Positions 11,584 to 23,540 of a DNA stretch of 64,000 nucleotides are shown one piece after another. The position numbers and the translations under genes are program-made. The DNA comes from Xestospongia bergquistia. Its lineage: Eukaryota; Porifera; Demospongiae; Haplosclerida; Petrosiidae. The stretch is from the NCBI GenBank assembly GCA_963965975.1, contig OZ014421.1, forward strand, positions 5,445,001 through 5,509,000. The letters run 5' to 3'. Position 1 is the stretch's first letter, and each line of letters starts with the position of its first letter. Under the pieces are notes generated by a model. The model saw nothing but the letters and a program-made list of their open reading frames with translations, searched no databases and had not been told where the DNA came from.

Positions 11584-12233
11584 ACGTATTGTATAACATG
11601 GCACTAATTACAAAATATACATATTTCAGTAATTCCAGTAACTCCTAGTACTACCCTGCTAGTTGGTGTTTCCATCCTAGCTTGAGGCGTTCTGAGAATC
11701 CATAGCTGATGTGGCGTTTGGTTGTGTGGCCATGTCCATCTATACTGCAATGTATTACTCACCGCCACCTTATACTTTTATAATATCCATCAATGTGCCA
11801 ACATTATATTGCCGACAATCAGAGTTTTATGTAGCCTAGTTTCAAGTCCCAAGGAGTCAACGCAATGAATAGACCATTTTCTTTTAGCAATATCCCACCA
11901 TTTCCTTTAAGCAGGGTCTGTATTGATTGCATATTACTAGCAGGTAAGCGTGTTACAATCTCGTTAACTAGGTCATCCAAATTTTGATTAGTTATATCAC
12001 TGAATCAGTAGTTAATTGAACAATCAGTTGGTGGACTACTCCAGTCACAGGAGTGAAGTCCCAGCAATTAGTAACCAGCAATTCTAGGTATACGCATGCT
12101 TCCTAATGGTCAGCTCCCTTATAAGAGCCTTCTTAGTGCCTTAGAACTCGAGGGATAGATTCTCTTAATCATCTCTATTCCTTCTCAAATTTGTCTATGC
12201 TTTCAATCCAACTATCCATCTTTATCAAGCACA
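11584..12233 (-). pseudogene. Internally deleted DDE integrase relic (right arm)
   Basis: Mirror copy of the relic at 2,342-2,990, with the same stops and the same catalytic-core deletion. Shared lesions show that the mutations predate the inverted duplication, or that the arms have been homogenised since. Confidence 0.85.
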
Positions 12234-12239
12234 CACAGA

Positions 12240-12650
12240 TAACCCACCTTGAGTTTAAATTGATTATAGTCATTGTAGTATTGTGTCGGTAGAGTGAGTG
12301 AGAAAGTGAATAGTACATGTAGAAGCTGTTGGATACAAGGTTGCTGGATTACTGAAGTCCTTAAATAGTCACCAAATGTACATACGTTGACATTTCTTTC
12401 TCCTTTCTATGACTTGAATTCTCAGAGTAGCCAACTCAGTTTTGAAACAGTGACTTGATAGTCCTAATTAGGAATAGAAGAATAAACACATTACCACAGA
12501 TTACACGTACTGTTGACTCTTCTATTCAATCAATACCTGGAGTCAATTCAGTAGGGCATAAAGGATCAGTACTAATTGGGTGAGACTTCATGGCATCTGT
12601 CACACCAAGAGTTTGAAGTCTGTTCAATAGTTGATCAAGCTCACCTTTTT
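12240..12650 (-). pseudogene. HECT-domain tail relic (right arm)
   Basis: Mirror of 1,926-2,335. It shows the same broken HECT C-terminal segments read on the minus strand, next to the integrase relic. Confidence 0.75.
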
Positions 12651-12654
12651 ATGA

Positions 12655-13800
12655 AAGTATTGTATAGTTTGAGTTAAAGACTGCCATAGACTTGTTAAAG
12701 GCTTTATGTTTGACGATTAGGCATTGTAATCATGCCAGTTAGGATGATGTCATATTTCTCAAGTGAATTGGTTACTAACATCACTTTCCAAAGATATCTT
12801 GTGCCTAAACTTCAATATTTACTCCATTTTCATGCAAAATAATTAAGGTATAAGGGATGTCATAGCCACCTTAAGCTTAATCTTTGGCAATTAGGGTTTA
12901 AATCTACTCTAATCATATCAATTAGGATGATGTCTTTTTTCTCATATATATATATATATTGTACCAAACTTCAGTATATACTTCATTCGCTATTTTACTC
13001 ATATAAAGGAGGGATCAATTAAAGTTTGCAATAGTAATCTTAAGGCTTGATGTTAGCATATTAGGGTTGACTCATAAAAATTAGACTTTAAGGACTGCCA
13101 TAGACATCTTAAGGTTTTCTGCATGGTGATTAGGGTTTAAGGCATTGCAATCATACAATTAAGGTCATGTCATTCTTCTCATATGAATTTGTTAACAATG
13201 TCACTTTGAAAGATATTTTGTCACAAAACTTCAGTATCTACTCTATTGGTCATTTTCACTCATATAAACTAGGGTTTAAGGATTGCGATAGAGATTGTAA
13301 GACTTTAAGTTTGGCATTAGGGCTTAAGGCTCTTGTAATTATGATTATTGAGGTGTTGTTTCTCTAAGGTGAATTGGTAATTAAAATTGACTTTTCAAAT
13401 TAATCCTGTGTCAAAGCTTCAGTATTTACTCTATTGGCCATTTTTGTTCATAGAAATTATGGTTTAAGTGATGCGGTAACCATCTCAAAGCTTTATGTTT
13501 AAAGATTAGGATTTAAGGCCACTGTAATGCAGATTATGATGATGTCATTTCTCTCAAATGAATTGGTTGCTAATGTCACTATATGAAGATATCTTGTGCC
13601 AAAACTTCATAGATGACTTTGACTAATAGAAATTAATTGTTTAAGATCTGCTATAGATATCTTAAACCTTTATGTTTGGCCATTATGTTTTATCACATTT
13701 CTAATCATAACGATTAGGTAATGTAATTTTTGTCATGTTAATTTTATTACTATTGTACTGATCAAACATATCTTGTGTAAAACCTTATCATCTACTATAT
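12655..13800. repeat. Diverged tandem repeat of about 185 bp (right arm)
   Basis: Mirror copy of the array at 770-1,920. The part inside 13,716 is essentially identical to the left arm. Beyond it, single-base differences and indels appear. Confidence 0.75.
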
Positions 13801-14330
13801 TAGCTATTTACACTCATAGAAATTTGATTTTAAAGACTGCTGCACAGATGTTAACACTTTTGACACAAATTATCTATGGAAATAATAGGCAGACTTTGTA
13901 AAATATAACAACTTCTGAAGAACAACTTTTTTACTTTCAATAGTTGATAATTTAAGGAAATAACATATTATTATAACTATGACTGGTGTGCCTGTTTGAT
14001 GTATTTGGTGTGCATAGTACTGACCCTTTAATTACTTCTGAAATGACTGGTAGTTCTACTAAGCAAACACCATTAATTAGTGATAATATATATAATTACC
14101 AATCAATAACAGAGAAAAAAAAATTTCATACATAACCAACAAGAATCAGTGAAAAGAACTAATTGAACATTCTGTGGACAATATAGAAACCAATAGTGAA
14201 CTTCAAATTATTATAAAATTTAGAAATGACTTATAACAATAACAATACTACTACTACTACTACTACTAAACTAATAGTAATACTATTACTAATACTTAAT
14301 AATGATAATGGTAATAATAGTAAATAAATG
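13801..14330. other. Extra sequence in the right flank; no gene seen
   Basis: About 480 bp here have no partner in the left flank. Part of it (14,050-14,230) resembles the arm sequence around 3,240-3,360: an ACCAATxAATAACAGAG block, AAAAGAACTAAT, and a GAACTTCAxATTATTAT block. It looks like a diverged piece of the same element rather than new DNA. Confidence 0.5.
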
Positions 14331-14452
14331 TTAACAAAAATAATAATAGTAATAGTAATAGCCATTAAAATAATAATGATAATAATAATAACAATAACAA
14401 CAACAGTAACAACAACAACAACAACAACAATAATAATAATAATAATATTTGT
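14233..14452. repeat. Trinucleotide-rich tract (ACT, AAT and AAC variants)
   Basis: Compound imperfect microsatellite corresponding to 606-720 in the left flank. It yields low-complexity Ile, Thr and Val frames that are not genes. Confidence 0.85.
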
Positions 14453-14509
14453 TGCAGACTTGGCTCTATTGACATGTTGTGGCACACAAAGGAGGCATAA
14501 ATGTTGCAT

Positions 14510-15290
14510 ATACGTCCTCTTTTCTCCTTGAATGGAGGTTTTGATCCAGAGTTGTTCCCAGCGACAGTCCATTAGGTTTGGAGATGTTGATTGCTTGTTA
14601 ATGAGTTTAATGAGGGGTCCACAAATTGAAGAATTGTACTGATGCAAAAGTAGCTGGTTTCTGTAATCCCAGACTTCACAGGTGAGTTGGTAAGGCCATA
14701 AGGTCCCGTTCCAGTTCCCCAGGTGGGTTTCTGTCAGATAGGGAGGGAATAAATTTTAATCGCAGCGTCTCTTCCAAAGGTTGGAGGATCTCTTATAGAA
14801 AAGTTGCCAACAAATCTGTAATCTGAAAGAAGTAAGTCCAATGTGACATTACTGTGTGAGTGAAGGCTGCATAAGCAGCATGAGGTTGGGACTTAGTGAT
14901 GAAGTTCAGGGTGTTAAGCTCCTCACACCAAAGACTAATCTTATTTTAAACAATTTGTCTTATGAAGTTGTGAGATCCAATAGCACCTCCAAGATATTCA
15001 AACCCATCTGAACTAATCTGTATCTCAGAACCAGCAGAGACCCTCCTTGCCTCATAGTTGAAGTTAGGTTTTAGAAGTAATTGAGTCTTCCAATTATTGG
15101 AGAGTAACCATAGTGTTGGGCTAGCGTATTTGGCTGATCCCATCACAAATTCAAATTCTGAAGACTACCACCAGCAGCTGAATCATCAGCATACTAGACC
15201 TGATCAACTGACATGTTTTTCCTGAGGTGATCAATCAATAGTAATGTGCTTATCCCATACATGGCCATAGCCAGGGGGTCCTCTCTTGAG
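14510..15290 (-). pseudogene. Reverse-transcriptase relic (right flank)
   Basis: On the minus strand, short frames read in order: a GDP-box-like REDPLAMAMYGIS, the catalytic YADDSAAGG, then EYLGGAIGSHNFIRQ, HAAYAAFTH, SHWTYFFQITDLLATF, and QYNSSICGPLIKLINKQ near 14,600. This matches an RT family frequent in invertebrate genomes. A stop codon just before YADD, missing sense bases and frame changes show it is a pseudogene. Whether it was a LINE-like or another class of retroelement cannot be settled here. Confidence 0.75.
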
Positions 15291-15299
15291 ATGGTATAT

Positions 15300-15321
15300 T
15301 GCCATAGAATGTGGAGGAGAG

Positions 15322-15352
<31 letters not shown>

Positions 15353-15590
15353 TAATAACAATAATAATCATCATCTCATAAATATCACAAATGAAAACAA
15401 AACTAAATAGTATATTGAGAACATCACCTTAGCAAGTACCTTCATATAATAAGAAGAGAATCATTCTGTTCATCACAACGCCCAATTGTGACGCCTACTT
15501 TATCCCCACCTTAATACTGAAATGGAAGGAATTTCCAGTATTATCGAGTATCGATACTTACAAAGATTGCTAATTGTACCTGTAGAATAG
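15300..15590. other. (ATA)n tract and non-coding sequence
   Basis: An ATA/ACA trinucleotide tract lies at about 15,318-15,372. The rest shows no coding or RNA signal. Confidence 0.6.
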
Positions 15591-15770
15591 TGAGTTCGCG
15601 AATTGCAATAATCGTGAATTCACAGTAAAGTCGTGAATTGTGAAATGAGAAAATCGTGAATTTCCGGTAAAATCGTGAAATTTGAATATGCAATAACCGT
15701 GAATTACTAGTAAAATCGTGAATTTTGAGTGTGCAATAATCGTGAATTTGGCGCCTATTTTTGTCGTAGT
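15590..15770. repeat. Degenerate cluster of a TCGTGAATT motif
   Basis: The motif TCGTGAATT, with variants such as CCGTGAATT and TCGTGAAAT, recurs about eight times in 180 bp at spacings near 15-30 bp. CAATAA or GTAAA links sit between copies. The minus-strand frame across it is a by-product of the repetition. No terminal inverted repeats or target-site duplications were recognised. Confidence 0.7.
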
Positions 15771-16449
15771 TCGTATTCCATAAAAGGAGTGTGGTCCTAT
15801 CTTTTGTTGGTGGACATTTCATAATGTATGGATTGTAGTATCTGATCGTGAAGCTATCAAGGTAATGATCATAATCTTATGCTCAATATTAAAATACAAG
15901 CATACGGTATTAAGGTGTCATAATTTCTACCATTGACACTAAAGGTGATAAAAGGTGTGAAAACTGTCACATTAACTCTTAACCCTAACTGTAGGTTCAC
16001 CAAAATACGTAAAGAATTTAAAAGATCTTACATGTAATGCAGTATATATATATAACTTTAAAAAATTAGTGTAAGAATTGCTAGGACTAGATTCTAGAAG
16101 ATAGATGTTGCTTTAAGATATATATGAAAGACATGAAAATGGACAAAACAACTATCATGGCTCACTTCACAACTATTCAAACATTAAAGTGAAATTTCAT
16201 TCCACATAGCATCCCTCATGGCAAAAAACTACAAAGATTTGCTTTTTGGGTTCGAGTTCCAGGCTTTCTGGATAACTCAATATTTAATTGCTAATTATAT
16301 TAATGACAATAATTATGGTAACCAAAACATGATTAAAATGACACAATGCTTTTTTAAGTTTATAAAGATACACCTTTGCACTGCACCAATAGATCTTTAT
16401 CATTTATAAAACTACACTATTTCAAATTGATATTTTTTTGTTATAAAAG
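15771..16449. other. Region where P450 N-terminal exons were expected; none found
   Basis: No exon encoding a membrane anchor or the first 90 or so P450 residues could be recognised. A 63-codon frame at 16,218 has no P450-like features. Confidence 0.5.
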
Positions 16450-18272
16450 GTGGTCTCCACAATTAAATGTGTTAAGCCATTGATCACTAGTTTTAGTCGT
16501 GTTTGGAATCGAGAGAGGTACAAAATATATTTAATATTAATATAATTTAACATATATTATATATAATATTTACAGATTTCTTGGTAAAAGTGTATTTACA
16601 GTTTCTGCATATAATGAGTGGAAGAATCGAAGACATACTTTTGATCCATCATTTGGAAGAAGGTATATATTTAGAATTACAAACAAAACAATCAATAGAA
16701 TGTTCCTAGTTATCTTCAAAGTCTTGTACCTCGTTTTAATGAAGTGACTCAACAAGTACTCATTGATCATCTTAAAGTTTATGCTGATGGTCAGACTGCA
16801 GTTGATATGAAGGAACAGTTTGCTACTACCACTTCACGAGTCATTAGCTGGGTATAACTAAAGCACTTTTATTGTGAATAATGTTTGTAATAGGTTGCTT
16901 TTGGTACTGACTTTTCTAAAGATCCTTATGTACAATCTCTCATTGGAGATAAAGGTCTACTTTATCCTCTTAGAAATACCTTAGAAGGAGTTGAACGTCA
17001 TCTACGAAACCCTTTACTACCAGTAAATAAAATTCAGTATTTCAATGATTGACATTTATTTCCTTTAGTACTTGAAACCATTTTTAACCTCTAAATATAC
17101 TACCACAGCACGTCAGTTACGTGATATTGGTAGACATTGTATAGAAGAGAGAATTAAAGCTATTGAGAATAAACAAGAAGTGCCTCAAGATATTTTGACT
17201 AATATTCTCAACCTCACATGTAAGCCAATAAAAATATTGCATATAATTCTATACTATAGTTAAACAGTAAAAACTAATGACTTAACAATAGAAGATTTGG
17301 TAGATGACTTTGTTACTTTCTATATTGCTGGTAAGACTGTGGATAGACACATGTGAATTATAGTATATTCGAAATAAAATAGGTCAGGAAACCACATCAA
17401 ATGCACTTTCATTTACCTTAGTAATGTTACTGCAACATCCTGAGATATTAGAAAGGTTTGTATTGTGACTTATTTTAGTGAATGTTGTATGAAAATAATG
17501 TAATATTAAGGGTAGTAGCCGAGATTGATGAGGTGTTAGGTGATAAAGAGACTGTTTCCTATGAAGATTTGGATAAACTGGTCTATACAACAGCTGTGAG
17601 TTCTAATGAAGATTTAACACAATTTGACCCAGTCACTTGCCAATGGATAGGTTTTAGAAGAAACATTAAGGATTTATCCTGCTGGTAATGTGTTAAGAAA
17701 GAATATTGAAGAGATTACATTATGTGATTACAAGATACCGAAGCACACATGGATAATGGCAAGTTTAATCCATACTTTCTTTCTTTAGCTAGTAATGTTT
17801 GTCATTATTTTAGGCTTTTGGATGGGGTACTCACAGAAATCCAGACAATTTTCAAGATCCCTTAAAATTTGATCCAAGTCGTTTTGAACCTGGACAAAAA
17901 CGGTTAGACTTGACAATATAGTGCAAATTGATTTGTTTCTAACAGACCAAGTCCTTATATTTATATTCCATTTGGAATTGGATATCGATCTTGTATAGGA
18001 CGTGTGTTTGCTATGGTATGATAAATGCACAAGCTAACTTTAGATAATGGAATATTGTACAATTGACACTTTGTATATGTGACATGAAGTTTGTGTATAT
18101 CCATTAGATGGAAGCTAAAACAATCCTAGCTCTGCTTCTCCATCATTTCAGTCTGAGTTTACCAGATAACTATCAGTTGAAATGTGAACATCAACTTACC
18201 ACAAGACCAGTTGGACAAGTCCCTTGTACTTTAACCTCAAGAAAAAATCCTACCAGTAATGACTTTATTTAA
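16450..18272 (+). CDS. Cytochrome P450, CYP46-like (5' end not found)
   Basis: Twelve exons (16,450-16,517; 16,576-16,662; 16,710-16,851; 16,894-17,022; 17,069-17,219; 17,268-17,330; 17,383-17,455; 17,511-17,595; 17,651-17,758; 17,814-17,902; 17,946-18,015; 18,108-18,272) join in frame to 409 residues. Helix-I AGQETTSN spans a splice site. The K-helix ExxR is EETLR, and the heme loop is FGIGYRSCIG with its cysteine ligand. Segments such as YADGQTAVDM, PQDILTNIL and DDFVTFYIAG closely resemble CYP46 (cholesterol 24-hydroxylase type), so a membrane-bound sterol or lipid monooxygenase is inferred. Full-length relatives have about 500 residues, so about 90 N-terminal residues including the anchor are missing or in unrecognised exons. 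The first exon listed is the weakest. Intron 9 starts with GC. Confidence 0.88.
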
Positions 18273-18352
18273 AGCAATCAGCTATTACTATAATTATGGT
18301 TCAAATATATATTATAATTATAATAATCATCGATTTGTTGTGGGTGTGGCTA

Positions 18353-18535
18353 CACGTGTCTCTAGCTATAATGAATATAATTAAAATGTGCTTCAGCGCT
18401 AATTGTGTATAATAGGGAAGGAAATTCCTCACCTTACATTCCATGCATAAAACACCTTTTTTTAATAAAGGGCTTTTCTCAACATAGTATAGTTACGTAA
18501 TCATAACACAACAATGACGCGTTGGTTATATAAAC
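18353..18535 (+). promoter_or_regulatory. Candidate promoter elements of the PP2C-like gene
   Basis: A CACGTG E-box lies at 18,353-18,358, a palindromic TTACGTAA bZIP-type site at 18,493-18,500, and a TATA-like TTATATAAA at 18,526-18,534, about 40 bp before the start codon at 18,572. The functions are inferred from motif identity only. Confidence 0.4.
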
Positions 18536-18571
18536 TGTCAAGTGCCTTGAAAATTTCCTTAGTTCAAGATA

Positions 18572-20201
18572 ATGGCTTCTTTCGTCAAACGCATATATCG
18601 AAGAAACAAGTAAGACCTAATGTCAGTGTCTACCTTTCATTTTTGCAACCTATAATCTTTTGTTTAGAAGTAGTGACGTACCACTAGTGAAGAAAGAGTT
18701 AACTTATGGACGCAATCATGATTCCATTCCCCATCTACCATTAGTACAATGGAAAGAAGAAGTTGTGTCTGCATATACAGGTCCTAACTGTGGAATGACC
18801 CAGTTAGATCTTCAATCTGAAAGCTTTTCTAGTTCTTCTGTTGGTGGTGTTGATGATTGGAACACACCTTCGGAGTATGCATATGGTCTCTCTCTCTCAT
18901 TATATGAGGAAGATAGAAAAAGAGAAAAAATAAACCTCATCAACGATATACCCCAACGTCAACCATACATTGTCGGAGACCCAATAGCTGATGTTTTTGC
19001 AGTTGTTGTAAGAGAAAATAATGCCATCCTTGCAGTTGCAGATGGCGTTAGTTGGGGCAAGAAACCACGACTTTCAGCTCGTTGTGCAGTTCAGTCTGCA
19101 GTGACGACTATAACAGAGAACATGCACAAATTAAAATCCAATCCATCGTCGACCATTCTCTCAAAACTACTACTAGAATCAATACATAATGCTCATCACT
19201 CTATTATGCAACATCATGCAACTCTTACTACATTGAGCGTGGCTGTTGTTTGTGAACTAAAACAGTCCAAGAATTCATCTTCAACAGAAGAATGGGGTCT
19301 TTTTGTAGCCAGTGTGGGTGATAGTCCAATCTGTGTCTACTGTCCTCACACTCAGCAAGTCATTGAAGCAACCATAGGGTGTCATCCTGAAGATGGTGAT
19401 CGCAATGTTCATATTTCAGGAGGAGCATTAGGACCTGCTATCGGAAGTTTACCTGACCTCGATAATCTTACTCTCGCCTATATGCCTGTACATCCTGACG
19501 ACATTGTCCTTCTCATGTCAGATGGCATATCAGATAACCTCTCACCTCATTATGTTCAATCTTTCGAAAGCAATGATCCCAGACACAGCCAAAGCAGCAA
19601 TCCAGAAAGTAATAATAGCACTGATGAAAGTCCTAATAGCAGTCAAAAAAATCCTAGTTTAAGACACGAACAGTGTCCAGATCTGACAATATACGACAGT
19701 CCACATTGTACCCCAAAACATAGTAGGAGCCCGGATAGTGGAGTGGAAATTTTAATGGATCTCGATTCTCCAAATAGTAGTCCTTTTAACAGTCAAGACA
19801 GTATTGATGGTGGTAATGGTCCTGTTATTGGTGATACAAGTCATATTAGAACAATGATGCATGTAGAAAACAGAGTATCAAGACCTAAATTTGAAAGACA
19901 AGGATCATCTCTCGAAATAAAAACATGTTGTGAGAATATTCCAGTGATGAGTTCTTTACTGCGTAAACATCACAATCTAATGTTGCATCACATGACTGCT
20001 CAAACAGTAGCGGCATATTTGATGAATTTTGTTGTCGAATTAACTAATTACAAAAGACTTTTCCGTGCAGATTGTATTGAACAAGGTATAGATATTAAAA
20101 GAAAATCAAAAGGAGATCCGGAGTTTGCAGCATTTGTAAAACAAATGCCAGGAAAACTGGATCATGCAACTATTGTCACCTACAAAGTTGGTCGACATTA
20201 A
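18572..20201 (+). CDS. PP2C-like (PPM-fold) phosphatase domain protein
   Basis: Exon 1 (18,572-18,609, start MASFVKRIYRR) and exon 2 (18,668-20,201) join to 523 residues. The PPM fold is marked by ADGVSWG (D138), the VGDSP motif (D231), LMSDGISD (D298) and LDHATIV near residue 511. The metal-binding aspartates of the first three motifs are present. The final DN of classical PP2C reads DH, and the DGxxG loop is altered, as in the divergent PP2D1/CG9801-like group. A Ser/Asn/Pro-rich insertion of about 130 residues (roughly 305-435) interrupts the fold before the last motif. Serine/threonine phosphatase activity is plausible but not certain. The gene follows the P450 on the same strand after 299 bp. 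Confidence 0.82.
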
Positions 20202-23200
20202 AATACATGTATTGTTTATCATTTGTGTATTACTGTTTAATGAAACAGTTGTTACTTTTACAAATTATTTTCCTCTTTTATAATTAAACATCAACTAAAC
20301 CAAATACATTATAACAATAGGTTGTGGTGTATTCTGTTTTTGAAGGATGTCCGGTCATGTTGCAGGATATTCACAAAGATAGTGACCTATTAAAATGAAC
20401 TAATAGTAAACGATGTATGTACAAATGACAAACATAAATACTGAGATGTACTAGAGTGTTTTTGACTACATTCATTGCTATATTTGACTATTTAGTTGTA
20501 AACAAGTGAATGGGTTATTGACCTATAGTACCTATAATGATATCATTCCATTGATGAACCCTGTGATGTAGTGATACGAACCAATGAACCAATAAACCAA
20601 CATGAACTTTTGATATAGTTGTTATCGTTTTGTTAAGAATGACAAATCTCATTGAAACCAAATGACTGATTTCTAATCCAGATTATTAAATATATAATTA
20701 TTAATAACAAATATACTACTGTATATAACTGAATAAAACTACCACTGTGACAATACAGCTCCCACTTAGCGTTATTTTATTGATTATGTTGATAAGTTGT
20801 GAATATTATTATATAGATATTTCAAATGCTTCTAATCATATGATTGCGTCAACATTCAAATGAATCAACTTGAAGAATTTGTGTGTGACAATCGTTATAT
20901 TCAGTTAAGTAATATCCAATGATGTAAACGTGTTAGCAACTAATGAATTAATTTAAAAAGAAGTCATGATTATACTTAAAAGATATCACTAGTTCTTCCT
21001 ATTATGGATGACAATATTAATACATAATACCAATTAATAACTATAAAATATGTTCAATCCACACACGTCATATCCTGAAGAAGGTCTATATATACTTAAT
21101 ATAGAGCAAGAAAGTTTACTTAATAGTATCAGTAATAATAACTATACAGATCATTAAGTTTTAGTCCTAGTACACTTTATCTCCATATAAGGTAATCTTG
21201 ACTATACCACATAGTAACTGTGATAATAACTATTATTATCTAAAGACAGCCCTCTAACTGATTTTGTTATCAATGAATTGATCTTTGTGTCTAGTGCTAA
21301 CAATAGGTAGCTAACGAGGTGTGAATTATTAGTAAATATTATTTATCTGCTTCTTCTTTAGTTGCAGACAATAACAAAATGAAAAGAATTAAAATAGGCA
21401 TTGATAGTTGTAAGAAATGGTCCAAAACAATCAAGTTAACATGCTCAGAATAGAAAAACATGTATTAATAGGAGATGAGAATAAGTAATAACTTTCTTAC
21501 TACTTTATGGTTAATCTGTTGTATATCAAAGTTATGCCTTTTAAAAACTTAACTTAAACAAATGTCCAGAGAACATATCTTTATCAAAGATAAGAGAAAT
21601 AAAACAAAATTTCATGAGAAGACCTAATACAATATATTCCATGTCTGTGTGTATAGCACATGTATAGCATGAGCTCTTATAATCACTTTTGAAGTGTTAT
21701 TATAGTAATAGGTCAACACTTTGATGTTGTGTTTGTCATCCCGTACAAAGTTCCCCTACATAGTAGTATTGGTGGAAAACACCAACACAGGTAGATGTAA
21801 TCATAATGAACTTTGTACTTGCCAAAATCAATATCTCTTTGATGTCAAACCTATATAGTATATATATATATATATAATTATATATATATATGTTTATATA
21901 ATTATATATATATGTTTATCAACAGAAAAGCTTAGAAATGTGTCTACAATTATAATAACTGCCATTTCACTGTGGCCTAAACTGTCATACAGACACAATA
22001 AAGTGATAGAATTTATTACTATTTATAAAAGCAATAAACAATTTCCTTTAAAAGTAAAAGGAAAAGCCAATTCAGCATTACATTACATCATAATGTTTGT
22101 CACAAAGGACTTGATGACATCAATTATTAAGTCAATATTAAGGTAGAATAGTTCATCAAGGAAATGGTAAGCATATCCTTCAATGGTGCTTGTTCTAGTC
22201 CAATACTAATATTTCAAAGTATTATTAAACAAATGTCCTTATTTTATAAAAAGGCTTAATTGTATCATACTAATACACATGTACTTCATAATGTCTATAT
22301 TAGACACTATTAGGAATACAATTAAGGTACTCTGACTTTGCTAACACAGTGTGATTATAGTTACTTCATTGTGTATAATTATAGTACTGAACTTACGCAT
22401 GCATGCTGACAAATGGTTTATATTAAAAATTTGATGTATAGACATGAAGTCTATGGGAATACTCCAATCTCATTGATAAGAAGGATACTATGGTTATGAA
22501 AACTATAGTGTTGCTTTTAAAGAGAGATTATATGAGAACTAGACCATATTAGGGTTCACTAGAGATGAGATCAGCTAAAGTTATATAGGCTCACTAATAC
22601 CCACTCTGACCATGTGACATTCTATAGTACATCAGTAATAAGTCATGTGAATTATGTCTTACGTCATGTGACTTATATGATCAAAAACAACATGGAGCTG
22701 TGAACAACTGATTTAATGATATTATTTAAAATTATCTACTGATACCTTTATTTAACCCTAAATATAGTAACAGACAATTCATGTTGCTATTTATAGTAAC
22801 AACATACAAAAGCAATCTTCTCAGTTGATTTTTGTCAGTGTTAATAATTGAAAAGATATATATGCATACACAATCTATGACAACAAAGCCTTTAAAATAC
22901 ACACATGTACAACGAAACTAATAGTTCCTGTCCTATAAGTGTCAGAAATAGTTTAATGTAAAAACCAGTACACTTAGATACCAATGTTAAAGTCTCAGTT
23001 CTTAATATTAACTTCATCACAAAGTACCATTTACGACAAAAGAGGTCATAACCATTGAAGTCTATTCATACCTTACTTGATCTCAAACTGTTTGCTCTGA
23101 TAAAGACAATGAAATCACGATCATTTCAGTAACACCTGTCATAATTACTGTTTTGTTACTCAATATCTAAATAATCTAATGGACACTATGTACAAAAAAT

Positions 23201-23540
23201 AATAGTATTAAAAAATTACCTTGCTCTCAACAACTGTAGGCGTGGACCTTTCAGATTAGGTGTGGCTCTCATGGTAAGCAACTAGCTATTCATTATTTTC
23301 TAGAACTTTCGGTTATTCAGTTACGTCAGGGATTAGTTGGATTGAAGCCTTCCATGCAGAAACATATATTGAAACTAAATATGACAGGAGTAAAATTATA
23401 AACAATATCATGAGTTGTAATGGCATAATTATATATATAATATATATATAAATATTCTAAATACATAGTCTTGTTTTGATCAAACAGTATAATATGATAC
23501 AGAAAAATACTAATAGATATTAGATATACATATATTACAA
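20202..23540. other. 3.3-kb intergenic region; no gene seen
   Basis: AT-rich sequence between two convergent genes. An alternating AT tract lies at about 21,858-21,915. No exon chain, RNA gene or transposon end was recognised, and frames such as 21,940-22,146 lack coding character. The 3' UTRs of the flanking genes must lie here. Confidence 0.5.

Larger units (their letters stand above)
9616..15040. repeat. Right arm of giant inverted repeat
   Basis: Reverse complement of the left arm. Bases 9,616-13,716 are near-perfect, while 13,717 to about 15,040 are diverged and carry an extra stretch of about 480 bp relative to the left side. The inner edge at 9,616 lies inside the HECT gene, so this arm carries the first exons of that gene and the spacer carries the rest. 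The outer limit is not known, because the left partner leaves the window. Confidence 0.93.

Noticed and set aside
15541..15822. 93-codon minus-strand frame
   Set aside because: Created by the repeated TCGTGAATT motif; the product is repetitive and matches nothing.
16244..16262. GGTTCGAGTTCCAG-like T-arm of a tRNA
   Set aside because: No matching acceptor, D or anticodon arms at the right distances.
16218..16409. Frame starting MAKNYKDLL as P450 first exon
   Set aside because: No anchor or P450 N-terminal features and no donor in the right phase to the next exon.
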